This document shows positions 34,816-43,009 of a stretch of 50,492 nt of DNA, one piece after another. The first letter of the stretch is position 1. Every line of letters starts with the position of its first letter. A program made the position numbers and the translations under genes. Under the pieces are notes generated by a model, which had not been told where the DNA came from, did not search any database, and saw nothing but the letters and a program-made list of their open reading frames with translations. The stretch is from Arthrobacter sp. AK04 (lineage in GTDB: Bacteria > Actinomycetota > Actinomycetes > Actinomycetales > Micrococcaceae): NCBI RefSeq assembly GCF_021129155.1, contig NZ_JAJOMC010000032.1, positions 1 to 50,492 on the forward strand. The letters run 5' to 3'.

Positions 34816-34871
34816 TGCAGGCACTTCTCCCGGGCCCCGGGTTGAAATCGTCACTGGCAGCCCGGAGAGGG

Positions 34872-34877
34872 TAATCT
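34872..34877 (+). promoter_or_regulatory. tatB -10 box, probable leaderless start
   Basis: TAATCT is followed by 7 bases and the GTG start of tatB, without a ribosome site. Confidence 0.45.
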
Positions 34878-34884
34878 TCCTAAA

Positions 34885-35292
34885 GTGTTTGGAATCAACG
34901 GCCCGGAGTTCTTTCTTCTGCTGATCATTGGCGTTCTGGTGATCGGCCCCCAGCGGCTGCCCGAATACACCCAGAAACTGGCGAACCTGGTCAAGGAAGT
35001 CCGGCGCATGGCCTCCGGTGCCCGCGAGCAGATCAAGGAAGAAGTCGGGATCGACATCGATGATGTCGACTGGAAGAAATACGACCCCCGGCAGTACGAC
35101 CCCCGGCGCATCATTAAAGAGGCGCTCCTCGACGACGATTCCAAACCCGTCAGCGCCGGTGCCCCGGCCGCCGTGGCCGCCGTCTCAGGAGCCGCTGCCG
35201 TGGCAGCCGACGCTGCGCCGAAGCGGCCGGAACGCGTGATCCAGTCACTGCCGCCGGGCGAAGCAGCCCCCTTCGACACCGAAGCCACCTAG
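34885..35292 (+). CDS. tatB: Twin-arginine translocase subunit TatB
   Basis: TatB forms, with TatC, the receptor for folded proteins carrying twin-arginine signals. The 135-residue protein has one N-terminal helix (about residues 6-22) ending in the TatB-type GPQRLPEY turn, an amphipathic helix to about residue 50, and an Ala/Pro-rich tail. The GP motif favours TatB over TatA. tatA and tatC are not in the window. It follows the anti-sigma gene, as in mycobacteria, but has its own -10 box. Confidence 0.88.
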   Translation: MFGINGPEFFLLLIIGVLVIGPQRLPEYTQKLANLVKEVRRMASGAREQIKEEVGIDIDDVDWKKYDPRQYDPRRIIKEALLDDDSKPVSAGAPAAVAAVSGAAAVAADAAPKRPERVIQSLPPGEAAPFDTEAT

Positions 35293-35370
35293 AACGGCCC
35301 CACGGGGCTTTACGGCTCTGTATTCAGCTGCCTGGACCAAGTTGGCTTAGCTTGGCTGGTTGCCGCCGGC

Positions 35371-36513
35371 TCAGCGCGGCTGAAGCCCCAGTTTCATCCC
35401 GGCGAGCCCACGCGGTTTCGCTGCCAGTTGCCCGGCGATGCGTGACAGTGCCGCCGCAGCAGGAGTCCCGGACTGGCCGAGGACGATGGGCACACCCGCG
35501 TCCCCGCCCTCCCGCAGCTGGATGTCCAGCGGAATCTTGCCCAGCAGCGGCACCTCCGTCCCTACCGTTGCCGTCAGCCGTTCGGCGAGGACCTGCCCGC
35601 CGCCGCTGCCGAACAATTCCATCCTGCCGCCGTCGGGCATTTCCAGGTAGGACATGTTCTCGATGACTCCCGCCACCTTCTGGCCCGTTTGCGTCGCGAT
35701 GGCGCCGGCGCGCTCGGCGACGTCGGCGGCAGCAGCCTGCGGCGTGGTGACCACCAGGATTTCCGCCTTGGGCAGCAGCTGGGCCACGGAGATCGCAATG
35801 TCGCCGGTGCCGGGCGGCAGGTCGAGGAACAGGGCATCCAGGTCGCCAAAATAGACGTCGGTGAGGAACTGCTCCAGGGCCCGGTGCAGCATCGGCCCTC
35901 GCCAGGCCACAGGCTGGTTGCCGCTGACGAACATGCCGATGGAAATCACCTTCACCCCGTACGCGACAGGGGGGAGGATCATGTCATCCACCCGGGTGGG
36001 CGGCTGCGTGATGCCCATCAGGGCCGGCACGGAGAAACCGTACACGTCCGCGTCCACGATGCCGACGCGCAGGCCCTGGGCTGCCAGGGCACAGGCAAGG
36101 TTGACGGTCACCGAGGACTTGCCGACCCCGCCCTTGCCGCTTGCCACCGCGTAGACCCTGGTCAGGGAACCGGGCTCGTTGAAGGGGATCCCGCGCTGGC
36201 CTCCCGCGCCGCGGAGCAGCTCCTTGAGGGCATCGCGCTGTTCCTGGGTCATCACCTTGAGTTCAACGTCGACGGCGGCCACGCCGGGAACTGCCAGCAG
36301 CGCCTTTGTGGCATCGGCCGTGATGGTGTCCCTCAGGGGGCAGCCGGAAATGGTGAGCAGGACAACCAGGCTGGCCCTGCCGGCGTCGTCTACGGAGACG
36401 GACTCAACCATGCCCAGTTCGGTGATGGGGCGGCGGAGTTCGGGGTCGATCACCGTGGCCAGGGCAGCGTTGACTGCCTCAGCCAACGCAGTGTTGGTAA
36501 TGGGTTCGCTCAT
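35371..36513 (-). CDS. mrp: Mrp/NBP35-family iron-sulfur cluster carrier ATPase
   Basis: This 380-residue protein has an N-terminal MIP18-like domain (about residues 1-90) and a P-loop ATPase domain with the deviant Walker A GKGGVGKSSVTVNL, LDLPPGTGD and a C-terminal Mrp region. Family members bind and deliver iron-sulfur clusters in the cytoplasm. Its start codon overlaps the stop of the DUF1003 gene by one base, so the two are coupled. Confidence 0.93.
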   Translation of the reverse strand: MSEPITNTALAEAVNAALATVIDPELRRPITELGMVESVSVDDAGRASLVVLLTISGCPLRDTITADATKALLAVPGVAAVDVELKVMTQEQRDALKELLRGAGGQRGIPFNEPGSLTRVYAVASGKGGVGKSSVTVNLACALAAQGLRVGIVDADVYGFSVPALMGITQPPTRVDDMILPPVAYGVKVISIGMFVSGNQPVAWRGPMLHRALEQFLTDVYFGDLDALFLDLPPGTGDIAISVAQLLPKAEILVVTTPQAAAADVAERAGAIATQTGQKVAGVIENMSYLEMPDGGRMELFGSGGGQVLAERLTATVGTEVPLLGKIPLDIQLREGGDAGVPIVLGQSGTPAAAALSRIAGQLAAKPRGLAGMKLGLQPR

Positions 36514-37214
36514 TAACGGTCCTGGGTGGAATGGCCGGGCTTGACCCGGGGGATCTGCTGGGTGCGCGGGTTACGCTGCCGGTCGCGCTGTTCCTTGAGT
36601 TTTTCCTTGACCTTGTCGCGCGGGGACTCGTGCTGCCCCTGGCCGGAGGGATCATGGGTCCGGAGCTCCTCCTGGGCCTCCAGCATGTCCTCAAGCAGTG
36701 AGCGGAGTTCGGCGCGGACGTAGTCGCGCGTGGCAACCTCGCGCAGCGCAATCCGCAGGGATGCGAGTTCCCGGGTCAGGTACTCCGTGTCGGACAGGTT
36801 GCGCTCGGCGCGCTGGCGGTCCTGCTGGAGGGAGACGCGGTCGCGGTCGTCCTGCCGGTTCTGGGCCAGCAGCAGCAGCGGTGCGGCATAGGAGGCCTGC
36901 AGGGACAGCATCAGGGTGAGCAAGGTGAAGCCGAGGGCGCGGGAATCGAACTGCCACTCGAGCGGCGCCCAGGTGTTCCAGGCCAGCCAGATGACCACGA
37001 AGACCGTCATGTAGACGAGGAACTGCGGCGTGCCCATGAAACGGGCAAAGCCTTCCGTGGCGTGGCCGAAGGCGTCGGGATCCGGCGAGAACTTGGGCAG
37101 GATCCGCTGGCGTCCGCTCAGGGGCGTGTCCAGGCTGCCCTTGTCTGCCGTTTTCCGGGCGGGTGTCCGCTGGTTGGGATTCTTTGGTGCGCTGCTTTCA
37201 GCCAATACGGCCAC
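36513..37214 (-). CDS. DUF1003 membrane protein
   Basis: This protein of about 233 residues has a soluble N-terminus, two close membrane helices at about 66-82 and 95-117 (VYMTVFVVIWLAWNTW and FTLLTLMLSLQASYAAPLLLL), and a charged coiled-coil tail rich in Arg, Glu and Gln. DUF1003 proteins have no proven function. The GTG at 37214 has AGAAGG 4 bases upstream and is preferred over a TTG one codon earlier. It overlaps the end of the MgtE-N/CBS gene, so the run MgtE-N/CBS, DUF1003, mrp is one operon. Confidence 0.85.
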   Translation of the reverse strand: MAVLAESSAPKNPNQRTPARKTADKGSLDTPLSGRQRILPKFSPDPDAFGHATEGFARFMGTPQFLVYMTVFVVIWLAWNTWAPLEWQFDSRALGFTLLTLMLSLQASYAAPLLLLAQNRQDDRDRVSLQQDRQRAERNLSDTEYLTRELASLRIALREVATRDYVRAELRSLLEDMLEAQEELRTHDPSGQGQHESPRDKVKEKLKEQRDRQRNPRTQQIPRVKPGHSTQDR

Positions 37215-38481
37215 CAAGCCTTCTTATCGGGGCTTCGCCATCGTGGGCGCGCCAATCATCCGGCAACAGATGATCCAGAACGTCATCAACAGTCACCGCC
37301 CCCACAAGCCGGCCGGCGTCATTGACCACGGGGAGGGAGTTCAAATTGTAGGTAGCCAGCGTCCGTGCCACTTCGCTGATGTGGGCCTGGTCCGACAGTG
37401 GTTCCAGGTTCTTGTCCACCAGGTTGCCGAGCGGCTCGAACGGCGGGAACCGGAGCAGCTGCTGGATGTGCACAACCCCCAGGAAGCGGCCGGTGGGCGT
37501 TTCCAGCGGCGGCCTGGCGATGAAGATGGAGGAGGCAAGCGCGGGGGAGAGTTCCTCGCGGCGAACGTGGGCCAGGGCCTCGGCCACCGTGGCCTCGGGA
37601 GGAAGGATGACCGGCACCGGGGTCATGAGCCCGCCTGCGGTGTCCTCGTCGTACTCCAGCAGGCGCCGGACGTCCTCTGCTCCTTCGGGCTCCATCAGCT
37701 GGAGCAGCTCCTCCGCCTGGGCAGAGGGGAGCTCACCAAGGAGGTCGGCGGCGTCGTCGGGGTCCATCTCCTCCAGCACGTCGGCTGCGCGCTGCACGTC
37801 CAGGGCTGAGAGGATCTCCACCTGGTCATCCTCCGGGAGCTCCTGGAGGACGTCGGCCAGGCGCTCGTCCTGCAGCTCGCTCGCCACCTCGAAACGGCGT
37901 TTGTCGCTCATCTCCTGCAGCGCTTCGGCGAAGTCCGCCGGTTTGAGGTCTTCATGGTTGGCCACGAACTGCGTGGCGGCCTGGGGCTCGGTGCGCGGGC
38001 CCTGGAGGGCGTCGGCCCAGTCGATGATCAGGGTTTCGTTGCGGCGGAGCCGGCTCAGCGGGGAGAGGGAGTGGCCGCGGCGGACAAAGAGCTTGCTGAC
38101 GAACCAGTCGCGCGAGCGGTGCTGGTCCATGGCGATGTCTTCGATGGTGGCGTCGCCGCTGCCGTCCCGCAGGGTGACGCGGCGGTCGAACATCTCGGCC
38201 ACCACCAGTGTTTCGGCCCCGCGCTGTTCAAAGCGGCGCAGGTTCACCAGCCCGGTGCAGATGATCTGGGTCTGGTCAATGGAGGTGATGCGCGTCATCG
38301 GCACGAAGACGCGCTTCTTGCCGGGAACTTCGACGACGATGCCCACCACGTGCGGTGCGCCCTGCGTTCCCCGGGACAGCACAACAACATCGCGCAGCCG
38401 GCCCAGCCGGTCGCCCAGCGGGTCGAAGACGTCGAGGCCCAAAAGGCGCGCCACGAAGACGCGGGTAGGAGTTGTGCTCAC
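37198..38481 (-). CDS. MgtE N-domain/CBS protein without transporter domain
   Basis: This 427-residue protein starts with a PRC-barrel-like part (LGLDVFDPLGDRLGRLRDVVVLS), followed by a MgtE_N superhelix rich in LQELPEDDQ/EMDPDDAADLLGELPS repeats, and a CBS-domain pair (TVAEALAHVRRE; SLPVVNDAGRLVGAVTVDDVLDHLL). It lacks the five-helix channel of true MgtE Mg2+ transporters. It is probably a soluble sensor-like relative, as in mycobacterial Rv1232c (from memory), and should not be called a transporter. The GTG start is leaderless behind TAGCCT. Confidence 0.88.
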   Translation of the reverse strand: MSTTPTRVFVARLLGLDVFDPLGDRLGRLRDVVVLSRGTQGAPHVVGIVVEVPGKKRVFVPMTRITSIDQTQIICTGLVNLRRFEQRGAETLVVAEMFDRRVTLRDGSGDATIEDIAMDQHRSRDWFVSKLFVRRGHSLSPLSRLRRNETLIIDWADALQGPRTEPQAATQFVANHEDLKPADFAEALQEMSDKRRFEVASELQDERLADVLQELPEDDQVEILSALDVQRAADVLEEMDPDDAADLLGELPSAQAEELLQLMEPEGAEDVRRLLEYDEDTAGGLMTPVPVILPPEATVAEALAHVRREELSPALASSIFIARPPLETPTGRFLGVVHIQQLLRFPPFEPLGNLVDKNLEPLSDQAHISEVARTLATYNLNSLPVVNDAGRLVGAVTVDDVLDHLLPDDWRAHDGEAPIRRLGGRIG

Positions 38482-38487
38482 TCCTAC

Positions 38488-38493
38488 AGGCTA
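38488..38493 (-). promoter_or_regulatory. MgtE-N/CBS gene -10 box, probable leaderless start
   Basis: On the minus strand TAGCCT is followed by 6 bases and the GTG start. Confidence 0.5.
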
Positions 38494-38558
38494 CCGAGTC
38501 TGCTCTCTTTTAGCTGAATTTACAGGCAGCACACATGCTCATGGGCAAGAATGGGGGT

Positions 38559-39461
38559 ATGGCAAACATATTTGGTGCTCCCAAGGCCGGCGGGCCCGGC
38601 GGGATGGATGAAGCCCGGGCCGTTCCCACCGGCGATACCGTGGGTTCCTACACGTCCTACCTGGATGCCCAGAAGGCCGTGGACTACCTGGCGGACCAGC
38701 AGTTCCCCGTCCACATGGTGTCCATCGTGGGCAACGAGCTGAAGATGGTGGAGCGGGTCACCGGCCGCCTGAGCTACCCCCGGGTTGCACTCTCCGGAGC
38801 GCTGAGCGGCATGTGGTTCGGCCTGTTCGTGGGTGTCATGCTGTCCTTCTTCGCACCGTCACCGGGGTACTTCTCCATCCTTACCTCAGTGCTGATGGGC
38901 GCAGCGTTCTTTATGCTCTTCGGCATCGTCACCTACGCCATGCAGCGCGGCAAGCGCGACTTCACCTCCACCAACCAGGTGGTGGCCACCAGCTACGACG
39001 TCGTGGTGTCGCCGGAGGCTGCCCACGAGGCGCGGCGCCTGCTCCAGCAGCTGCCGATGACCCGCTCGGATGCGGCCGCCGGCGGCGGTCCCTACACCCA
39101 GCGCGACTACAACAGCCAGCCCTACCAGCAGAACCAGCCCGGCCAGGGTCCGGCCCGCCCGTCAGGGTGGAACGATCCCTACGGCCAGCAGTCCTCCGGG
39201 TCCTCCGCCCAACCACATCCGGTCCAGGAGAACCAGGGCCAGCCTGCTGCCGCCCAGGACGCGCAGGAGCAGCCCGCCCCGGCACGGGCAGTACGTTACC
39301 CGGACCTGCCGGACGGCCGGCCGCAGTATGGGGTCCGGCTGCCGCAGGCTCCCGCCGCTGACGCCGGCCACCCTGAGGACGGTCAGCAGCCCACGCAGGG
39401 GCAGCGCGTTGACGGCCAGCAGGACGCACCTGAGCAGCACCCGGGTGAGCCGCGGCAGTAG
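38559..39461 (+). CDS. General stress protein with Gln/Pro-rich tail
   Basis: This 300-residue protein has an N-terminal domain like general stress protein 17M (GSYTSYLDAQKAVDYLADQQFPVHMVSIVG in two conserved blocks) and two membrane helices (about 75-97 and 100-122). A cytoplasmic segment follows and then a 130-residue tail rich in Gln, Pro, Ala and Gly. The tail is probably disordered. The start is the ATG before ANIFGAPK, since AAGAAT lies 6 bases upstream and a GGGGG run precedes it. It diverges from the MgtE-N/CBS gene. Function is unknown. Confidence 0.8.
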   Translation: MANIFGAPKAGGPGGMDEARAVPTGDTVGSYTSYLDAQKAVDYLADQQFPVHMVSIVGNELKMVERVTGRLSYPRVALSGALSGMWFGLFVGVMLSFFAPSPGYFSILTSVLMGAAFFMLFGIVTYAMQRGKRDFTSTNQVVATSYDVVVSPEAAHEARRLLQQLPMTRSDAAAGGGPYTQRDYNSQPYQQNQPGQGPARPSGWNDPYGQQSSGSSAQPHPVQENQGQPAAAQDAQEQPAPARAVRYPDLPDGRPQYGVRLPQAPAADAGHPEDGQQPTQGQRVDGQQDAPEQHPGEPRQ

Positions 39462-39491
39462 CCTGCGGGCAGCCCCGAACGGGCGAAGACA

Positions 39492-39534
39492 AAAACGGGG
39501 CTGCCGGAACACATTGTTCCGGCAGCCCCGTTTT
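39492..39534. terminator. Bidirectional terminator after general stress gene
   Basis: A perfect 16-base-pair stem (CGGGGCTGCCGGAACA and its complement) encloses a CAT loop, and flanking AAAA/TTTT extends it. It serves the convergent general stress and aminopeptidase P genes. Confidence 0.92.
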
Positions 39535-39545
39535 GTCGTTTTTGC

Positions 39546-41132
39546 TTACGCTTCCAGGGCCCCGTCGGCTTCGCGGTAGATGCCGGCCATCCAGTCCTGC
39601 ACGTCCTCGGCCTTGCGTGGCAGGGCAGCGCTCAGGTTGACCGGGCCGTCTGCCGTCATCAGGACGTCGTCCTCGATCCGGACGCCGATTCCACGGTATT
39701 CCTCCGGGATCGCCAGGTCCTCGGCCTTGAAGTACAGTCCGGGTTCGATGGTGAAGACCATTCCTTCGGTGAGGATGCCGTCCAGGTAGAGCTCGCGTTT
39801 GGCCTGGGCGCAGTCGTGGACGTCCAGCCCCAGGTGGTGGCTGGTGCCGTGCGGCATCCAGCGGCGGTGCTGCTGGCCTTCGGGACTGATGGCCTCCTCC
39901 ACCGTCACGGGGAGGAGTCCCCATTCCGCAAGCCGCTCGGCCAGGACGGTGGTGGCTGCGGTGTGGATGTCGCGGAACTTTGCCCCGGGCTGCGCGGCGG
40001 CAAACCCGGCGTCGGCAGCGTCAAGCACTGCTTCGTACACTTTGCGCTGGATGTCGGTGAAAACGCCGCCGGCGGGAAGGGTGCGGGTGATGTCGGCCGT
40101 GTAGAGGGAATCGGCTTCAACGCCGGCGTCCAGCAGGAGGAGCTCTCCGGCGTGGATCTTGCCGGTATTGCGGGTCCAGTGCAGAACCGTGGCGTTGTTG
40201 CCGGAGGCTGCGATGGTGTCGTATCCCAGCTCGTTTCCTACTTCGCGTGCCCGGGCGAAGAAGGCGCCTTCCACCACGCGCTCCCCGCGGGCGTGCGTGA
40301 GGGCACGCGGCAGGACTTTTACTACTTCCTCGAACCCTTCAACGGTGGCTGCCACCGCGAGCTTCATCTGCTCGATTTCCCAGTCGTCCTTGAGCAGGCG
40401 CAGTTCGGAGAGGGCTTCGCTCAGCTTTTCGTCCAGGGCATCGAGGACGGCGAGGTCCAGGTTGTCCGGGTCCTTCGCCGTGTTGTAGCGGGCGGTGTCC
40501 ACCAGCGCGTCGATGTTCTCGTCCACCTTGCGGACCAGCCGGATGGAGATGCCGCCGATTTCCGGGGCGCCCACGTCCTTGGTGATGGCGGTCTCCAGCT
40601 GGTCGATGTGGGCCGTTGCCAGGCCAAGGCGGGCCTCGAACTCGGCGAGTGTGGGGCGGGCGCCGATCCAGAATTCGCCGGCCCGGGAGTCTGCGTAGAA
40701 CTGCTCGGTGTCCCGCCCGGCCAGCGGCCGGAAGTAAAGCGTCGCCCGGTGGTGGCCGCCGTCGTCGCCCTTTCCTTCCGCGACGGGCTCAAGGATCAGG
40801 ACGGCGTCAGGCTCGTGGTCGAGGCCGAGCCCGGTGAGGTGCGCGAATCCGGAGTGTGGGCGGAAGCGGTAGTCGCAGTCGTTGGAGCGGACTTTCAACG
40901 GGCCGGCTGGGATCACCAGGCGCTCGCCCTTGAACTGTCCGGAGATTGCCCGGCGCCGGGTTGCGGCATAGCCGGCTACGGCGTCACGCTTCGGGAGCTC
41001 CTGGCTTGCGGGCGCCCAGTTGCCGGCCATGAAGGCCTTGAAAGCGTCGGAGCTGGGCCGCTGTGAGCGATTGTTGACGCGCTCTTCCAGCGGCTGGAAA
41101 GCAGAGGTGGGGGTGTTTTCGGCATCTTTCAC
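39546..41132 (-). CDS. Xaa-Pro aminopeptidase (aminopeptidase P)
   Basis: This 528-residue M24 metallopeptidase removes N-terminal residues before proline. It has an N-terminal creatinase-like domain and a pita-bread catalytic domain. The metal ligands are seen in LLDAGVEADSLYTADITRT (two Asp), TSHHLGLDVHD (His), TIEPGLYF (Glu) and GIGVRIEDDVL (Glu). The GTG start lies 6 bases behind GACGAT, a weak form of the leaderless pattern. It diverges from the PHP gene. Confidence 0.93.
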   Translation of the reverse strand: MKDAENTPTSAFQPLEERVNNRSQRPSSDAFKAFMAGNWAPASQELPKRDAVAGYAATRRRAISGQFKGERLVIPAGPLKVRSNDCDYRFRPHSGFAHLTGLGLDHEPDAVLILEPVAEGKGDDGGHHRATLYFRPLAGRDTEQFYADSRAGEFWIGARPTLAEFEARLGLATAHIDQLETAITKDVGAPEIGGISIRLVRKVDENIDALVDTARYNTAKDPDNLDLAVLDALDEKLSEALSELRLLKDDWEIEQMKLAVAATVEGFEEVVKVLPRALTHARGERVVEGAFFARAREVGNELGYDTIAASGNNATVLHWTRNTGKIHAGELLLLDAGVEADSLYTADITRTLPAGGVFTDIQRKVYEAVLDAADAGFAAAQPGAKFRDIHTAATTVLAERLAEWGLLPVTVEEAISPEGQQHRRWMPHGTSHHLGLDVHDCAQAKRELYLDGILTEGMVFTIEPGLYFKAEDLAIPEEYRGIGVRIEDDVLMTADGPVNLSAALPRKAEDVQDWMAGIYREADGALEA

Positions 41133-41256
41133 GGCACCATCGTCTCACCAGCTCCGCGGCTATGCGAACAGGCGGAGCCCCGTGTGCGGACTCCCTGCGG
41201 CGCGGGGCCAGCCGGTTGGTGCGGCCGCGCATACGCAGGGTGAACGCCGGGTCAAC

Positions 41257-41262
41257 TACTCT
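41257..41262 (+). promoter_or_regulatory. PHP gene -10 box, probable leaderless start
   Basis: TACTCT is followed by 6 bases and the GTG start. This decides the start, since the frame is open 83 codons upstream into a region antisense to the aminopeptidase gene. Confidence 0.5.
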
Positions 41263-41268
41263 GGACAG

Positions 41269-42117
41269 GTGAGGATTGACCTGCATGCCCACTCCAATGT
41301 CTCGGACGGCACCGAGAATCCCGCAGACGTCATGGCTTCTGCTGCCCGTGCCGGCCTGGACGTCGTTGCGCTGACGGACCACGATTCCACGGCCGGCTGG
41401 GATGAGGCGTCCGCTGCGGCCGTTGAGCACGGAGTAGCCCTGGTCCCCGGGATGGAGGTTTCCTGCCGGACGGAGGAGGGCATCAGCGTCCACCTCTTGA
41501 GCTACCTGCATGACCCGGAACACCCGGGACTCCTTGAGGAAATCACCAAGGCCAAGGACGCGCGGCATACCCGTGCCGAACGGATGGTCACCCTCCTCGC
41601 GGAGGACTACCCCCTCACCTGGGACGACGTCATCCACCATGTAGCCCCGGGCGCTACCCTCGGCCGTCCCCACATCGCGGACGCCCTCGTGGCCGCCGGC
41701 GTGGTGGAGGACCGCTCGGAGGCCTTCGCCTCCATCCTCACCTCGCGGTCGCGCTACTTCATCCAGCACTACGCACCCGCGCCGGCCATCGCCGTCGAAC
41801 TTGTCCGTGCCGCCGGCGGGGTCCCTGTCTTCGCCCACCCCGTGGCGTCCTCGCGCGGGAGGATCGTGGGCGAGCGGGTGTACCAGGAGATGATCGACGC
41901 CGGCCTGGCGGGCCTGGAAATCAACCACCGGGACAACCCGGAGGAGGGGCGCGCCTTCCTGCGGCGGCTGGCCAGCAAGCATGACCTCCTGATCACCGGA
42001 TCATCGGATTACCACGGCACGGGCAAACCCAACCTGCTGGGGGAAAACCTCACCGATCCGGACGTCCTAGCCCGGATCGAGGAGATGGGGACCGGGACCG
42101 CCGTCGTCCGTCCCTGA
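41269..42117 (+). CDS. PHP-domain phosphoesterase
   Basis: This 282-residue metal-dependent phosphoesterase has the four PHP motifs: DLHAHSNVSDG at residues 4-14, TDHDS, the histidine in VFAHPVAS, and SSDYHG near the C-terminus. Stand-alone family members hydrolyse 3',5'-nucleoside bisphosphates or 5' ends of short RNAs; the substrate here is unknown. The GTG start places the first motif at the N-terminus, as in homologues. Its stop lies 11 bases from that of the convergent methyltransferase. Confidence 0.88.
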   Translation: MRIDLHAHSNVSDGTENPADVMASAARAGLDVVALTDHDSTAGWDEASAAAVEHGVALVPGMEVSCRTEEGISVHLLSYLHDPEHPGLLEEITKAKDARHTRAERMVTLLAEDYPLTWDDVIHHVAPGATLGRPHIADALVAAGVVEDRSEAFASILTSRSRYFIQHYAPAPAIAVELVRAAGGVPVFAHPVASSRGRIVGERVYQEMIDAGLAGLEINHRDNPEEGRAFLRRLASKHDLLITGSSDYHGTGKPNLLGENLTDPDVLARIEEMGTGTAVVRP

Positions 42118-42128
42118 TCGCGCGCTAC

Positions 42129-43001
42129 CTAGTTGGGCGGGAACGAGGTGAGTTCCGCGTGGGCACCCAGGCGCCGGGCCATGATGTCAATGGCCGGCTG
42201 GTTCTGGTCCACGCACACGAACCTGCGGTCCATCTTGGCGGCCACCGCGCCCAGCGTTCCGGAACCGGCGAAGAAGTCCAGACACCAGTCACCGGGCCGG
42301 CTGGACGCTGCCACCACCCGGCGGATGAGGCCCTCGGGTTTTTGCGTGGGGTAGCCGGTCTTTTCCTTGCCGGTGGGGGAGACGATGGTGTGCCACCAGA
42401 CGTCCGTGGGCAGCTTGCCCAGTTCGCGTTTGGCCGGCGTGACCAGGCCCGGCGCCATGTACGGTTCCCGGTCCACCTCGGCGCTGTCAAAGTGGTACTT
42501 TGTTGGATTCTTGACGTACACCAGGATGTTGTCGTGCTTGGTGGGCCAGCGGTTCTTGGCCCGGGCGCCGTAGTCGTAGGCCCAGATGATCTCGTTCAGG
42601 AAGCACTCCCGGCCGAAGATCGCGTCCAGCATCACCTTGGCGTAGTGCACCTCGCGGTAGTCCAGGTGCAGGTACAGGGTGCCGTCCTCCGCGAGCAGCC
42701 GCCAGGCCTCCACCAGGCGCGGTTCCAGGAAGGACCAGTAGTCGCTGAAGGCATCGTCGTAGCGGTGCAGCGCCCCTTTGATGGTGTCGTAGGAGCGCCC
42801 CTTGAAGCCGACGCGGTCGCCGGTGCCGTCCGCATTGGCCACCATGGTGGTCTGCTGGCGGCTTTGGGCCCGGCCCGTGTTGAACGGGGGGTCCACATAG
42901 ATAAGCGTGAAGGCGCCGTCCGGCAGCGAGGGGAGGAAGTCCGCGTTGTCCGCGTGGACCACCAGGCTGCTGCCGTCCGGCGCCCAGACAGTGTCAGTCA
43001 T
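42129..43001 (-). CDS. Orphan beta-class DNA methyltransferase (N4-cytosine/N6-adenine)
   Basis: This 290-residue SAM-dependent enzyme carries the catalytic motif DPPF at residues 37-40 and the SAM motif FFAGSGTLG at about 245-253. This order, catalytic motif first, defines the beta class, which includes CcrM and MboII-type enzymes. DPPF is compatible with adenine or cytosine N-methylation. No restriction endonuclease or specificity subunit lies nearby. It follows the DEAD-box helicase gene by 8 bases on the same strand, so the two are cotranscribed. Its target and role (epigenetic, repair-linked or anti-restriction) are unknown. Confidence 0.85.
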   Translation of the reverse strand: MTDTVWAPDGSSLVVHADNADFLPSLPDGAFTLIYVDPPFNTGRAQSRQQTTMVANADGTGDRVGFKGRSYDTIKGALHRYDDAFSDYWSFLEPRLVEAWRLLAEDGTLYLHLDYREVHYAKVMLDAIFGRECFLNEIIWAYDYGARAKNRWPTKHDNILVYVKNPTKYHFDSAEVDREPYMAPGLVTPAKRELGKLPTDVWWHTIVSPTGKEKTGYPTQKPEGLIRRVVAASSRPGDWCLDFFAGSGTLGAVAAKMDRRFVCVDQNQPAIDIMARRLGAHAELTSFPPN

Positions 43002-43009
43002 GAAGGGTA

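Noticed and set aside
35297..35311. Small GCCC/GGGC hairpin with TTT after tatB
   Set aside because: Only four base pairs with a short T-run; too weak to call a terminator.
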